NCBI GenBank assembly: GCA_017431105.1
Contig: JAFRLS010000003.1
Location: 1-64,000 of the forward strand
DNA length: 64,000 nucleotides
Reading direction: 5' to 3'
DNA from: Candidatus Saccharimonadota bacterium
GTDB lineage: Bacteria > Patescibacteriota > Saccharimonadia > Saccharimonadales > Saccharimonadaceae
Within the stretch, counting starts at the first letter, position 1; every line of letters begins with the position of its first letter. Made by a program: the position numbers and the translations under genes. The notes beneath the pieces were generated by a model. It saw only the letters and a list, made by a program, of their open reading frames with translations. It had not been told where the DNA came from and searched no databases. Below are positions 25,276 through 34,324 of this stretch, piece by piece.

Positions 25276-26889
25276 ATGAATAAGTTATTTGCTCAGCTTT
25301 TAGAAAAAAGACATCTGAAGGAGGATTTTTTACATCCAAAATACGAAGATCTTGCCGCCCCATTTTTGTTACCAGACATGGATAAAGCCACCAAGAGAAT
25401 CAAACAGGCTATAGATAGTCAAGAGAAAATTCTTATTTATGGCGACTATGATGTTGATGGCGTTACAGCTAGCGCGCTCATGGAACAAGCTCTTAATTTA
25501 GCAGGGGCAAAGAATATAGATATTATGTTGCCAGATAGATTCACCGATGGCTATGGCATGAGCCCGCGCCTCATTGAGCACGCCAAGAAGACGAATATTA
25601 GTCTAGTTGTCACCGTAGATTGCGGTTCACATAATCACGAAGTCATTGATGAATTAAATACTTTAGGCATAGACACGATTGTAACCGATCATCACGAATG
25701 CGCCAACACTATTCCCGAGGCAATCGCTGTAGTAAACCCTAAACGACAAGATTGTACCGGCCCAGCTGCTCTCAGAAGTTTAGCCGGAGTAGGCGTGGCT
25801 TTTAAGCTCGCCCAGGCCTTAGTTGAACAAAAAACTATTCCTGCCGGTCAAGAAAAATGGTTTTTGGATCTTGTACTGATTGGCACCATTTGTGATAATA
25901 TGCCACTTACCGGCGAAAACCGGATTCTTGGTTATTATGGCGTAAAAGTCCTCGAAAAGACTCGCCGGCCGGGCCTTCGTGAGTTAATGCGAAGCGCCGG
26001 CGTTAAACATATTACTTCTGAATCGATTGGTTTTCAAATCGGACCACGATTGAACGCTGCTGGCCGTCTTGATACTGCCGAGCTTTCGCTGCAGCTTCTT
26101 CGTACCAGCTCTGCCACCAATGCCGCTACTTTGTCTAATAAACTAGAGGAACTCAACAAAAAACGTCGCATCGAACAACGCATTGCTACAGAAGAAATCA
26201 TCAAACGCAAAAAGCAAACAGACCCCGTAATTATTGAAACTGGCAATTGGCACGAAGGCATACTTGGTATTGTAGCAGGGCATTTGGTCGAATACTACCA
26301 TAAACCAGCCTTTGTACTCACCGAAATCGAAAATGGCATCTTTAAAGGTTCTGGCCGCAGTTTTGGCGGTTTTAATCTTGCCGAGGCGCTAAATTATGCT
26401 AAAGATTCGATTATCAACGGTGGCGGCCATGCTGGTGCTGCTGGCGTCAAGGTTGAGCAGAAAAATCTCTACGCTTTTCGAGAGAAGATTAATGAATATT
26501 ATCGCAGTCTGCATTTAGCGGATCAAGAAATCTATTTTAAAACTTCCGCTGATCTCACCACCGAAAATTTAAAAGATTTGTCGCTAGATTTTATTGAAGA
26601 ACTGAAGCTTTTAGAACCTTTTGGTGTGGGCAACGAAGAACCAATCATTTGTATTAAAAATCCCGAAATTCTTGAGATTAAACATATAGGCGACCAGGGC
26701 CAACATATCCGTATCGATATAAAAGGTAAGGATGGCAAGATTTTGAAATGTATTGCTTTTTCTGCTCCCGAAGCATGGTTCAATCTCGACAGCTACGAAC
26801 CACATGATTATATGGTAAAACCCATTGAAAACGAATGGAATGGCGTCCGCACGGTCGAAGCTCGGCTAATTGACATTACAAATACTTGA
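25276..26889 (+). CDS. recJ: Single-stranded-DNA-specific exonuclease RecJ
   Basis: RecJ degrades single-stranded DNA 5' to 3' in recombination and mismatch repair. The 537-residue protein has the DHH-family motifs: ILIYGDYDVDGVTA (about 52-65), VTVDCGS (about 113), VTDHHE (about 135-140) and the DHHA1 motif INGGGHAGAAG (about 376-386), plus a C-terminal OB-fold domain (about 440-535). The zinc-independent bacterial arrangement fits RecJ. The start follows the winged-helix gene stop by 2 nt without a strong Shine-Dalgarno, which suggests coupled translation. Confidence 0.95.
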   Translation: MNKLFAQLLEKRHLKEDFLHPKYEDLAAPFLLPDMDKATKRIKQAIDSQEKILIYGDYDVDGVTASALMEQALNLAGAKNIDIMLPDRFTDGYGMSPRLIEHAKKTNISLVVTVDCGSHNHEVIDELNTLGIDTIVTDHHECANTIPEAIAVVNPKRQDCTGPAALRSLAGVGVAFKLAQALVEQKTIPAGQEKWFLDLVLIGTICDNMPLTGENRILGYYGVKVLEKTRRPGLRELMRSAGVKHITSESIGFQIGPRLNAAGRLDTAELSLQLLRTSSATNAATLSNKLEELNKKRRIEQRIATEEIIKRKKQTDPVIIETGNWHEGILGIVAGHLVEYYHKPAFVLTEIENGIFKGSGRSFGGFNLAEALNYAKDSIINGGGHAGAAGVKVEQKNLYAFREKINEYYRSLHLADQEIYFKTSADLTTENLKDLSLDFIEELKLLEPFGVGNEEPIICIKNPEILEIKHIGDQGQHIRIDIKGKDGKILKCIAFSAPEAWFNLDSYEPHDYMVKPIENEWNGVRTVEARLIDITNT

Positions 26890-26937
26890 TGGATTAAATG
26901 GCTCATGCTAAAATAAACTTAACAAAAGAGGTCATAT

Positions 26938-28821
26938 ATGAGTCATTTTAGGGTCAATATCACACACGCAGAGCAACCTGTTGTTCCGGATACCGACGAT
27001 ACGGAGGAATCCATTGTCGCTCCGGATACTGGGGTACAGCAAATCCATGATACCAATGGAATAACCGGTATTCTGTTGCCGATTTTTATATTAGTATTCG
27101 TGTCTTTTGCATTTCTGGCGTCTTTTATATATAAGAAGATTCAGACAAAAAAGAATTTCAATCTTAGTCGACAAAAACAGCGGGCGCTTCTTGTCGTGTC
27201 TGTTTTTTGCTGTTCCAGCGTTGTTTCATTTGCCATAGCCGCCAATATCAAACCCACTAATGCTATCGACAATGATGAATTACAGGATGCAGCAAACACG
27301 CTTTCTATCACTACGGAAGACGTCAATATCGACATTGATATCGAAGACGAACCAGTCTATGCTATGGCGCCCAGTAAAGTCACAGTAGATTCTGGGACTG
27401 ACTTTGGTTACACTCTCATGGCCTATATAAACAATAATGATTTAGTTTCCGAAAATAATGACGTGATTTCCGGCTTAGATTATTCCACGACAAATAAATT
27501 GTCAAACAATACTTGGGGTATTTCCACTATTTTGCCAGATAACCAAGATTCAGAAGTTTTTCACGGTTTACCAACTACAGCTCAAGACGCCATGGTCATA
27601 AAATCCCATCCGGAAGTTGCACCCACTGAAGCCGGGGAAGAAACCACTATATACTATGGCGTCTACGCTACACCAGATTTGCCAGAAGGCACTTATCAAG
27701 GTGTGACCATTAATTATATAGCGGTGAGCGACTTTACAGACCAAGATATAGCCATTACATATCATAGCAATGGGTTGTATTTCGACGAAGAAAAAACTGA
27801 AACTGTTAATACTGTTATTTATCGTGGAGACTGCGAAGAGCCTGAAGATGAATATGATGAAGCAACTTGTTTATTTTCTGTTGCAAAGGGGCAGTATAGA
27901 GAGCCAATTGGTTATCAAGGTTCTTGGTATTTTGGAAATACTTATCCTGTTGAGAACGATGACGATGTGATAGAATTCCTGGACAATAATAGTGACTCCC
28001 CTAGCTTTCTAGGAAGAACCATAGATGTTCTTGCATCGAACGACCAAACGGTCATATTTGCTTTCATTGGAAATTTTGTTGAAGATTCAGATAATATACT
28101 AGATCAAGTCAATATATTGTCATATACGTATGATGAAGAAGTTGACCAGGATTATAGACAACCCATATTAATAGAAGGCGAATATATCAGACCAATCGAC
28201 TTCAATGGAACATGGTATTTCAATTTTGAATGGCCACTCGGTGAAGAATATATTATCGACCAGGCTATATTTATTCCGCTAGGCACACAGGTTATCTTTT
28301 CGCAGTCTTATGATGGCCCATCCTATTCACCAGTATGGATAGAGTATGAAGCAAATGCTAATGGGGATTATGTGGGGAATATGCCATATAGCCCAGAAGA
28401 ACACGAATACGACTGGATGGATGGCATGTACTGGATTAGCGACCAAGAACCTTACCGCGAGGGGTACATTTTCCTTGGCTGGGAGTATGAAGGAAGTTTA
28501 TATCAGCCCGGTGAAATGATAAATTATTACGGCGGCGATGGCGCCACAATTTATTTAACGGCACAATGGGAACAATTAACAGTAAGCATACATTATGATG
28601 GTGGCGACCCTGCAGCGGTAGATATCCCGTCATCTCAGGAGTGTGGGCAGTATTCTAGTTGTCCCCTTGATCAGACAGCACCATCACTGCATGGCTACTC
28701 GTTCCTTGGTTGGGAACATAATGGAACCCTATATCAACCAGGAGAGACCATTGACACTTTCGACTACGACATTTATCTAACGGCCCAATGGGAAGAAATC
28801 CCGTTTGAGCCAGAACCCTAA
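26938..28821 (+). CDS. Surface protein with two InlB-type (Flg_new) repeats
   Basis: The 627-residue protein has two N-terminal membrane helices (about 42-64 and 82-101), a region with the recurrent NNTWGIST and LPEGTYQGVTINY signatures shared with the proteins at 54125 and 61376 (about 195-265), several beta-rich segments and two C-terminal Listeria-Bacteroides repeats, each ending LYQPGE and LTAQWE (about 495-540 and 575-620). Such repeats occur in adhesins and internalins. It is probably shown on the surface and may contact a host cell. It is highly acidic (Asp/Glu) and low in Lys. A Shine-Dalgarno (AAAGAGG) precedes ATG 26938. No C-terminal anchor is seen; the N-terminal helices may hold it. 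Confidence 0.75.
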   Translation: MSHFRVNITHAEQPVVPDTDDTEESIVAPDTGVQQIHDTNGITGILLPIFILVFVSFAFLASFIYKKIQTKKNFNLSRQKQRALLVVSVFCCSSVVSFAIAANIKPTNAIDNDELQDAANTLSITTEDVNIDIDIEDEPVYAMAPSKVTVDSGTDFGYTLMAYINNNDLVSENNDVISGLDYSTTNKLSNNTWGISTILPDNQDSEVFHGLPTTAQDAMVIKSHPEVAPTEAGEETTIYYGVYATPDLPEGTYQGVTINYIAVSDFTDQDIAITYHSNGLYFDEEKTETVNTVIYRGDCEEPEDEYDEATCLFSVAKGQYREPIGYQGSWYFGNTYPVENDDDVIEFLDNNSDSPSFLGRTIDVLASNDQTVIFAFIGNFVEDSDNILDQVNILSYTYDEEVDQDYRQPILIEGEYIRPIDFNGTWYFNFEWPLGEEYIIDQAIFIPLGTQVIFSQSYDGPSYSPVWIEYEANANGDYVGNMPYSPEEHEYDWMDGMYWISDQEPYREGYIFLGWEYEGSLYQPGEMINYYGGDGATIYLTAQWEQLTVSIHYDGGDPAAVDIPSSQECGQYSSCPLDQTAPSLHGYSFLGWEHNGTLYQPGETIDTFDYDIYLTAQWEEIPFEPEP

Positions 28822-28854
28822 TATCGCACAGTTAGGTTATGTTATAATGTAACT

Positions 28855-29388
28855 ATGAAAAAGATCATTCTCAAATGTAAATTAGAAAATCGCAATCATT
28901 TTGAGGGCAAACTTAGCGATATTGAACTTGATTTTTCTAGCGTCTATTGGCAGCATGACCGTGTTTACGTCCCACGTGGCTATCGCCGTAATCTAAATCT
29001 CCCTCGTCTTGTTATGCGCACCGAGATGCATGCCGTAGACGAAGCCCCAAAGTACAGCCTTATTCTTCGTCGTCACATTGAAGATTCTGGCGTCGATATC
29101 GTGGAAGAGACCCCAGTTACAGATTATGCCACCACTGTAAATATTATTTTGCAACTTGGCTTCAAGCCGGCGGGCGAAGTTTCGCGTCGTCGCCAAGAGC
29201 TAGAGATGGGCGCAGGGAACATAATTTACCTCGACGAAATCGACGGCCGCGAAGGCGAACACTACGCCAAAATCGAATCGATTCTCGTAGACGGTGATTC
29301 TGTCACCGAAGTCAAATTAGATCTTGAGAAAACCTTTAAAACTTTAGGCGAATCCAACTTTATTGAATCCGCTTACTTTGAGTTATAA
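28855..29388 (+). CDS. CYTH-like domain protein
   Basis: The 177-residue protein resembles the CYTH superfamily (class IV adenylate cyclase, thiamine triphosphatase, triphosphate tunnel enzymes). The alternating charged strands that build the tunnel are visible: LRRHIEDSGVDIVEETPV, then a helix TTVNIILQLGFKP, then VSRRRQELEMG, IIYLDEIDG and HYAKIES. The N-terminal ExExK signature is altered to a Lys-Glu rich strand (IILKCKLENR), so activity may differ. Such enzymes bind triphosphates and a metal. TATAAT at 28843-28848 lies 6 nt before the ATG, with an extended -10 and no ribosome binding site. Confidence 0.7.
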   Translation: MKKIILKCKLENRNHFEGKLSDIELDFSSVYWQHDRVYVPRGYRRNLNLPRLVMRTEMHAVDEAPKYSLILRRHIEDSGVDIVEETPVTDYATTVNIILQLGFKPAGEVSRRRQELEMGAGNIIYLDEIDGREGEHYAKIESILVDGDSVTEVKLDLEKTFKTLGESNFIESAYFEL

Positions 29389-29390
29389 TT

Positions 29391-30365
29391 TTAACCTCTT
29401 GGCGGTTCGCCGTCTGGTTCACCGAGTAATTTTTTGGACTTAATCTCGTAGCGCCGCCCATTCACTGGCGATACATAATAATCTTCGTTCAAGAGATTTA
29501 CAAACATCGTCAAGTCTTTATCATCCATAATAATAATCGAACCATCGTCATCCGTCATTAATTCTAGCTGCATTTCGTCAGCATAATCAAGGAGCTTATC
29601 CTGTGGCATCTCTTCTGCGATATTCATCGCTTGTACCTTTTTCAGCATCGGTTTTTTATTAGCCAACAAAGCATCAAGAGTTAGCCCTTCAGCAAACGAT
29701 AATTTATATTTCTCGGTCAATTCTTTAGCTTTAGCCTCTGCAATCACCTGTGATTTAAAATCATATTGGAATAAATTCTCGAACTTTGCCTGATTGAACA
29801 CAATAATTGTTCCATCTACGATTGCTACCTGGTTGTCATCTGGCATCTTAAGAGCAATTTCCGCTGAGAACGGCTCAAAACTCTCTCCATTGATTTCCCA
29901 GGAAGTTGACCCCTTTAGTGCGCTTGAAGCAGGCAATAATTTGGCGATATAAAACGTCTTCATTCCTTCATCGCCAGGGTAAGTAAACTTTGCAATAATA
30001 CCTTTTACCTTTTTGAAGTCATACTCATTCTCTGAAAAATAATCGATATCCTTATATTCATTCTCAATCAAATGGATTAATGTCTCGGCTCGTCCCACTT
30101 TCGAAAGGGAAGTACGATAAATAACCTTTTCTTCACCATCCGCTTTTTCATATTCGCGGCATTCCAATCCTTTGTTGGCTTCTTCAATAATGTAATGCAC
30201 GGCCTCCTGCATGAACATCGATTTCACTGCACCAGTCAGTTTGTCTGAATACTTTATTTTGTATGGCGTATAATTTTTGTTAAATAAAAACAGTTCCGCA
30301 CTGACATTATTTTTAATTTCGTCAATTTCGTTTGCCCACAGGAAAACATCAAACGGTTCTTCCAT
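29391..30365 (-). CDS. KwaB-like (DUF4868) protein
   Basis: The 324-residue protein resembles DUF4868, the family of KwaB from the Kiwa anti-phage system. The shared features are IVDGTIIVFNQAKFENLFQY (strand then FE..F motif, about 192-211), the following helix FKSQVIAEAKAKELTEKY, the KPMLKKVQAMN helix, and the C-terminal VNLLNEDYYVSPVNGRRYE then SK pattern (about 296-320). The pairing is by eye and not certain. No KwaA-like membrane gene is adjacent. The start is ATG 30365 with GAGG and TATAAT at plus 30388-30393; longer in-frame starts lie inside the promoter and an upstream terminator. Confidence 0.55.
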   Translation of the reverse strand: MEEPFDVFLWANEIDEIKNNVSAELFLFNKNYTPYKIKYSDKLTGAVKSMFMQEAVHYIIEEANKGLECREYEKADGEEKVIYRTSLSKVGRAETLIHLIENEYKDIDYFSENEYDFKKVKGIIAKFTYPGDEGMKTFYIAKLLPASSALKGSTSWEINGESFEPFSAEIALKMPDDNQVAIVDGTIIVFNQAKFENLFQYDFKSQVIAEAKAKELTEKYKLSFAEGLTLDALLANKKPMLKKVQAMNIAEEMPQDKLLDYADEMQLELMTDDDGSIIIMDDKDLTMFVNLLNEDYYVSPVNGRRYEIKSKKLLGEPDGEPPRG

Positions 30366-30402
30366 AATTACCTCACTTATTTTCTTCATTATATCATAAG
30401 AC

Positions 30403-30433
30403 ATAAAAAAAATACCCAGACGAAGCGTCCGGG
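30403..30433 (-). terminator. Minus-strand terminator upstream of the KwaB-like gene
   Basis: On the minus strand: CCCGGACG, loop CTT, CGTCTGGG, then TATTTTTTTT. It lies just upstream of the KwaB-like gene's own promoter and would stop transcription coming from 30434-31010, where no minus-strand gene is seen. Confidence 0.8.
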
Positions 30434-31015
30434 CGTGGTGATTAAGAGAGCTCAACGTTCCCGATATGGATTTCTACTCCTCATTGATATTAACTAGAAC
30501 TATTAAAATTATCAACTACAACATGGATAATCTCAATCAAAAACAGAGACTGTTCGGTTTTTATAAAATAAAATAGAATAAAAATCAACAGGTTTTGTTC
30601 GGTAAAATAACAGAGAAGTTTTCCACACATGCGAAAAACACTAATTTAAAAAAGTCTAAAAAAGCTCTTGCTTTTTTCAAAAAAGTAGTATAAACTTGAA
30701 ACAAGTGGAAAGTCATCACAAACACCACAAATAAAAACGCACATTAAAAAGGTTTGAGATCGGCCAACTAGGAGTTTCGGCGCGCATTAAATTTAGCGAA
30801 ATGCGAAAACAAAATCGTGCGCTCTTTCCTTAAACACACCTCCCAATAAAACTCTATCGGTCGTTTATATGACCACTAACACAATAAGTCTCTCAACGGC
30901 TGCGATTACAAGATTAGCTTCGCGCTGGTACAATCGTGGTAGATTAATTGTGTAAAACAAAAATCGAACAAAAACAAAACCGCTGAAGTTTCTAGTTGAT
31001 CGATCTCAAACAATG
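30434..31015. other. AT-rich intergenic region upstream of rsmH
   Basis: No reading frame of note. It holds GTTCGGTTTTT at 30552, TTTTGTTCGG at 30593-30602, a DnaA-box-like TTTTCCACA at 30619-30627, a short hairpin AAAAAGC-TCTT-GCTTTTT at about 30656-30675, and a plus promoter TTACAA-17-TACAAT at about 30912-30940 that could serve the rsmH unit. On the minus strand a possible promoter TTGATA-17-TAATAT faces the terminator at 30403. Confidence 0.5.
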
Positions 31016-31027
31016 TATAATATAGGT

Positions 31028-31900
31028 ATGGAGAAATTACATACCCCTGTGTTACTGTCAGAAGTGCTAGCGAGTCTATCGCCAAAGCTGAAAGAGTCGT
31101 ATTTAGATCTCACAGCTGGATATGGCGGGCACGCTGAAGCGATTTTGGGTGTAACACTGAATTATAAAGATTCAGTCTTGGTTGATCGGGATGAATTCGC
31201 TGCAAGTTTCCTTAAACAAAAATTCCCACAAAATATCTCAATCATCAATGAAAATTTTTATAGCGTAGTGTTACAACTTATCGAGTGTGGAAAGACTTTT
31301 GATATAATACTGGCGGATTTTGGAGTTTCTTCGCCGCAACTAGACATGGAGGACCGGGGTTTTTCGTATAAAAATGATGGCCCACTAGATATGCGGATGG
31401 ATCGTCGAAAGAGCTTTACAGCTAGCGACATTGTAAATAAATGGAGCGAGCGTGACCTCGCCGACATCTTTGTAAAATACGGGGAAGAAAAACCCGGACG
31501 TGCCAAGATGTTAGCGCGCGAAATTGTTACCAATCGCCCTATCGCTAATACTAAAGCTCTTGCCGATATCATCGTTAGCAAATCTAGATTCAGCCACGTT
31601 CACCCAGCTACACGCATTTTCCAGGCTATCCGTATTGTTGTTAACGATGAGCTGACTGAAATCGAAAAGACCTTACCGCTCATTCCGAAGTTACTGAATA
31701 GAAATGGTCGCGCTGGTTTCATCACCTTCCATAGTCTTGAGGATCGCCTAGTCAAAGATTATTTCAAAGAGGCCACTAGCCACGGAGAAGAATCTGAGCT
31801 CACTGTCCTTAATAAGAAGCCAATCGTTGCGGACCAACATGAATTAGTTATCAACCCGCGCGCTAGGAGCGCTAAACTGCGAGTAGTAGTGCGGAATTGA
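31028..31900 (+). CDS. rsmH: 16S rRNA (cytosine(1402)-N(4))-methyltransferase
   Basis: RsmH (MraW) methylates C1402 of 16S rRNA. The 290-residue protein has HTPVLLSEVL at the start, the SAM-binding DLTAGYGGHA (about 27-36), ADFGVSSPQLD (about 96-106), RGFSY and PLDMRMD (about 110-123), and the C-terminal FHSLEDRLVKDYF (about 235-247). The true start is ATG 31028, since TATAAT at 31016-31021 lies 6 nt upstream and the in-frame ATG at 31013 is inside the promoter. It opens a division and cell-wall cluster; the usual first gene mraZ is absent here. Confidence 0.96.
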   Translation: MEKLHTPVLLSEVLASLSPKLKESYLDLTAGYGGHAEAILGVTLNYKDSVLVDRDEFAASFLKQKFPQNISIINENFYSVVLQLIECGKTFDIILADFGVSSPQLDMEDRGFSYKNDGPLDMRMDRRKSFTASDIVNKWSERDLADIFVKYGEEKPGRAKMLAREIVTNRPIANTKALADIIVSKSRFSHVHPATRIFQAIRIVVNDELTEIEKTLPLIPKLLNRNGRAGFITFHSLEDRLVKDYFKEATSHGEESELTVLNKKPIVADQHELVINPRARSAKLRVVVRN

Positions 31901-31931
31901 TAAAACAAACAATAAAAACAAAGGAGGCAAT

Positions 31932-31997
31932 ATGCCAAAACAAATCGTAGTCGCGAACAAATCTCGCGTTCAGACCGTCAAGGTCCACTTCCGCTAG
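31932..31997 (+). CDS. Small ORF of 21 codons between rsmH and ftsL
   Basis: ATG 31932 follows the best Shine-Dalgarno of the window, AAAGGAGG, with 5-nt spacing. It encodes a 21-residue basic peptide starting MPKQIVVANKSR and ending VHFR, then TAG. It does not look like an obvious leader peptide with a run of one amino acid. A GC-rich hairpin follows 10 nt after the stop. It could be a true small protein or a translated switch for the downstream genes. No family recognised. Confidence 0.55.
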   Translation: MPKQIVVANKSRVQTVKVHFR

Positions 31998-32007
31998 TCT
32001 TTATCTT

Positions 32008-32172
32008 GGTGGGGCGGTTCGCCCCGCTCCACCTAATTTTGAACTAGCGACATGGGCTTTTAGCCCGCCAAAATAGAGTTTCACCGAGAGTGTGAAGTGT
32101 ATGACCTTCCCGGAGTAGTTTTTGCGAGTCACTTATAGCTCTGCTCGCAAAAACCTCCGGACTAAGAGAAGG
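32008..32172 (+). promoter_or_regulatory. Structured region upstream of ftsL
   Basis: First, a GC-rich hairpin at 32008-32033 (GGTGG...CCACC with inner GGGGCG/CGCCCC), followed by TAATTTT, looks like a terminator or attenuator. Second, a long stem at 32105-32172: CCTTC, CCGGAG, TTTTTGCGAG on the left pair with CTCGCAAAAA, CTCCGG, GAAGG on the right around a 15-nt loop. No promoter with a good -35 is seen between them. It may control the ftsL-ftsI genes; that is inference. Confidence 0.55.
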
Positions 32173-32233
32173 AACTGCGGGGAAACTGCGAAAGAAATAA
32201 AAACAAAAATACAAAGCGAGGAATAACACCAAA

Positions 32234-32578
32234 ATGATCAGTCAAACATATGTGTCAAGGAGAGAGATTGCCCCTAGTTTTGCCAGGAATCGAAATACTG
32301 TTCGTCATACCAAAAGAAGCTTAGGCTCTATTTCTCAGATTGTCATCATTAGCATGATTACATTAGCTTTTGGTCTAATTTATGTTGCGGAAGGGACCAA
32401 GGCTACCGGTTTCGACTATGAAATTTCCGCTGTAGAATCCGAAATTACTGAAATGACTGCGCGCCGAGATGATTTGGCAGTAGAGAAAGCTCGTCTGACT
32501 TCCGTTGCTACGGCTAAAAACAGCACCGTTGCAGCTGCCATGGAAGATGCCACGGTTACTGGCTATGTCGCGGATTAA
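32234..32578 (+). CDS. ftsL: FtsL/DivIC-like division protein
   Basis: This 114-residue bitopic protein has a basic cytoplasmic N-terminus (1-32), one membrane helix (about 34-54) and a heptad coiled coil (about 62-100, ISAVESEITEMTARRDDLAVEKARL), the shape of FtsL and DivIC. These proteins sit with FtsQ and FtsW-FtsI at the septum. FtsL is not conserved in sequence, so the call rests on topology and on position between rsmH and ftsI. The last 14 nt overlap the start of ftsI. Confidence 0.75.
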   Translation: MISQTYVSRREIAPSFARNRNTVRHTKRSLGSISQIVIISMITLAFGLIYVAEGTKATGFDYEISAVESEITEMTARRDDLAVEKARLTSVATAKNSTVAAAMEDATVTGYVAD

Positions 32579-34298
32579 AATTTTAAAAAACCTTGTTTTT
32601 GTCGCATTAGCGATTATTGCTGTGCGACTATTTTTTATCCAAATTATTGAACACGACAGTTGGGTAGCTAAGGCCAACGAGCAGCATACTTTGCTAGAAA
32701 CTATCACCGCCAAACGTGGTGAAATCTATATGATGGATGGCGATACTCCCGCACCAGTCGTGCTTAACCAGACCGTTTATGCAGTAATTATAGACCCAGC
32801 CGCCACAGATAAAGAACAAATTAAGGATGCACTTAATAAATATGCTAAAGAATATATTGTCGCCGATCTTGATGAAGTTTATAGCATTGAAGGTTTGAGA
32901 TATTATATTGTAGCCAAAAACGTCCCATATTCAATTGCCACCAAAATCGCAGAGGAGGGAATCGCTAGTGTCTGGCTCAAAGAGAGCAACCAACGCGTCT
33001 ATCCAGAAGGCGAAATGGCGTCCACTTTACTTGGGTTTGTTAATACTGACGGCATCGGTCAATATGGCGTAGAAGGCTCACTTAATTACTTGCTTGCCGG
33101 TAAAGATGGTACACTAAAAACAATTGCCGACGTTAACAAGGTTGCTCTTTCGATTGGTAAAGAAAACATTAAAATCCCCGCCGAGAATGGTAAAAATGTT
33201 GTGCTCAGCGTGGATCGGGGCCTTGAACGTAGTACAGAAGAAATTATTGCAGAACATTTAGATGCCTCTGTTGCTACCAATGCAGCAGTACTTATTATGA
33301 ATCCTAATACGGGTGAAGTTCTTGCGATGACCAGTTTGCCAGGCTATTCGCCAGCCAACTACGGTTACGTTGAGGATGCCTCTGCGTATATTAATCAGGT
33401 TACTGAAGTCCCCTATGAGCCAGCTTCGATTTGTAAAAGTTTCACTTTTTCTGCCGCTATTAACGAGGGCAAAATGACTCCAGATACCACCTATTTCAAC
33501 GAACACTATACCTATGTTGATGGATGGCAAATTTGGAATGCAGAAACTCGTAGCTCGCTCTATGGTGACATTACTATGAAGCGTGCCCTCTATTGGTCTT
33601 TGAACACCGGCAGTATCTATGCACTCAAATTACTTGGCGACGACCCAAACAACATTAACCAAAAAGGTAGGGAAACGCTCTATGATTATTACCACAATAA
33701 GTTTCGCCTCGGACGAACTACCGGCATAGAACTTATAGAGGCGGAGGGTTATATAGAAGATCCTAACGAAGGTTGGGGCCGAGATTCTACCTATGCCAAT
33801 ATGACTTTCGGCCAAAATCTAGGTATTACTATGATTCAGACCGCTACAGCGTTTTCTGCCGTGGTGAACGGCGGATATTATAAAACCCCGACCATCGTGA
33901 AAGGCACTTTAGAAAACGAAGAAATAGTCCCACTAGATCGTTCAGGCTCCATTAATGACCAAATTTTGTCGTCAGACACATCATCTACGATGCGAGAACT
34001 GCTGATTTATAATCGTGAATATAAAGTGCGTAATGGCACTGATAGGGAAGGTTACGACGTGGGTGGTAAATCTGGTACAGCTCAAGTTATAACGGATGGC
34101 GCCTACGATGACACCTACTCAGAATTAGTTGGTTCTTACATTGGTTTCGTCAGCCCATCTGGCAAAATGCCACAATATGTAATTATGACTAAAATGTGGG
34201 GCAAAGGCCAAAGCGTTGGTAGTGGTGATGCCATGGCTCTCTTCGACTCATTGTCCAATTTTATCATCGATTATTACAAACTGAAACCAAATTACTAA
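32565..34298 (+). CDS. ftsI: Penicillin-binding protein, FtsI/PBP2 type
   Basis: This class B transpeptidase cross-links septal peptidoglycan. The 577-residue protein has a membrane helix (about 8-27), a dimerisation domain, and the transpeptidase motifs: SxxK in EPASICKSF (about 286-294), SxN in SLNTG (about 341-345) and KSG in GGKSGTAQ (about 502-509). The start is ATG 32565, which overlaps ftsL by 14 nt; upstream in-frame codons have no ribosome binding site. No PASTA domains are present at the C-terminus. It forms one operon with ftsL. Confidence 0.93.
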   Translation: MSRIKILKNLVFVALAIIAVRLFFIQIIEHDSWVAKANEQHTLLETITAKRGEIYMMDGDTPAPVVLNQTVYAVIIDPAATDKEQIKDALNKYAKEYIVADLDEVYSIEGLRYYIVAKNVPYSIATKIAEEGIASVWLKESNQRVYPEGEMASTLLGFVNTDGIGQYGVEGSLNYLLAGKDGTLKTIADVNKVALSIGKENIKIPAENGKNVVLSVDRGLERSTEEIIAEHLDASVATNAAVLIMNPNTGEVLAMTSLPGYSPANYGYVEDASAYINQVTEVPYEPASICKSFTFSAAINEGKMTPDTTYFNEHYTYVDGWQIWNAETRSSLYGDITMKRALYWSLNTGSIYALKLLGDDPNNINQKGRETLYDYYHNKFRLGRTTGIELIEAEGYIEDPNEGWGRDSTYANMTFGQNLGITMIQTATAFSAVVNGGYYKTPTIVKGTLENEEIVPLDRSGSINDQILSSDTSSTMRELLIYNREYKVRNGTDREGYDVGGKSGTAQVITDGAYDDTYSELVGSYIGFVSPSGKMPQYVIMTKMWGKGQSVGSGDAMALFDSLSNFIIDYYKLKPNY

Positions 34299-34324
34299 TC
34301 TAATTATGCTATAATAAGGTCTAT

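Noticed and set aside
25260-25280. UGA recoded as glycine, as in Gracilibacteria
   Set aside because: TGA ends genes cleanly, for example two bases before the recJ ATG at 25276 and at the xth end, so it acts as a stop.
30600-30640. Replication origin near the DnaA-box-like TTTTCCACA
   Set aside because: Only one or two boxes are seen and no dnaA, dnaN or gyrase gene is near.
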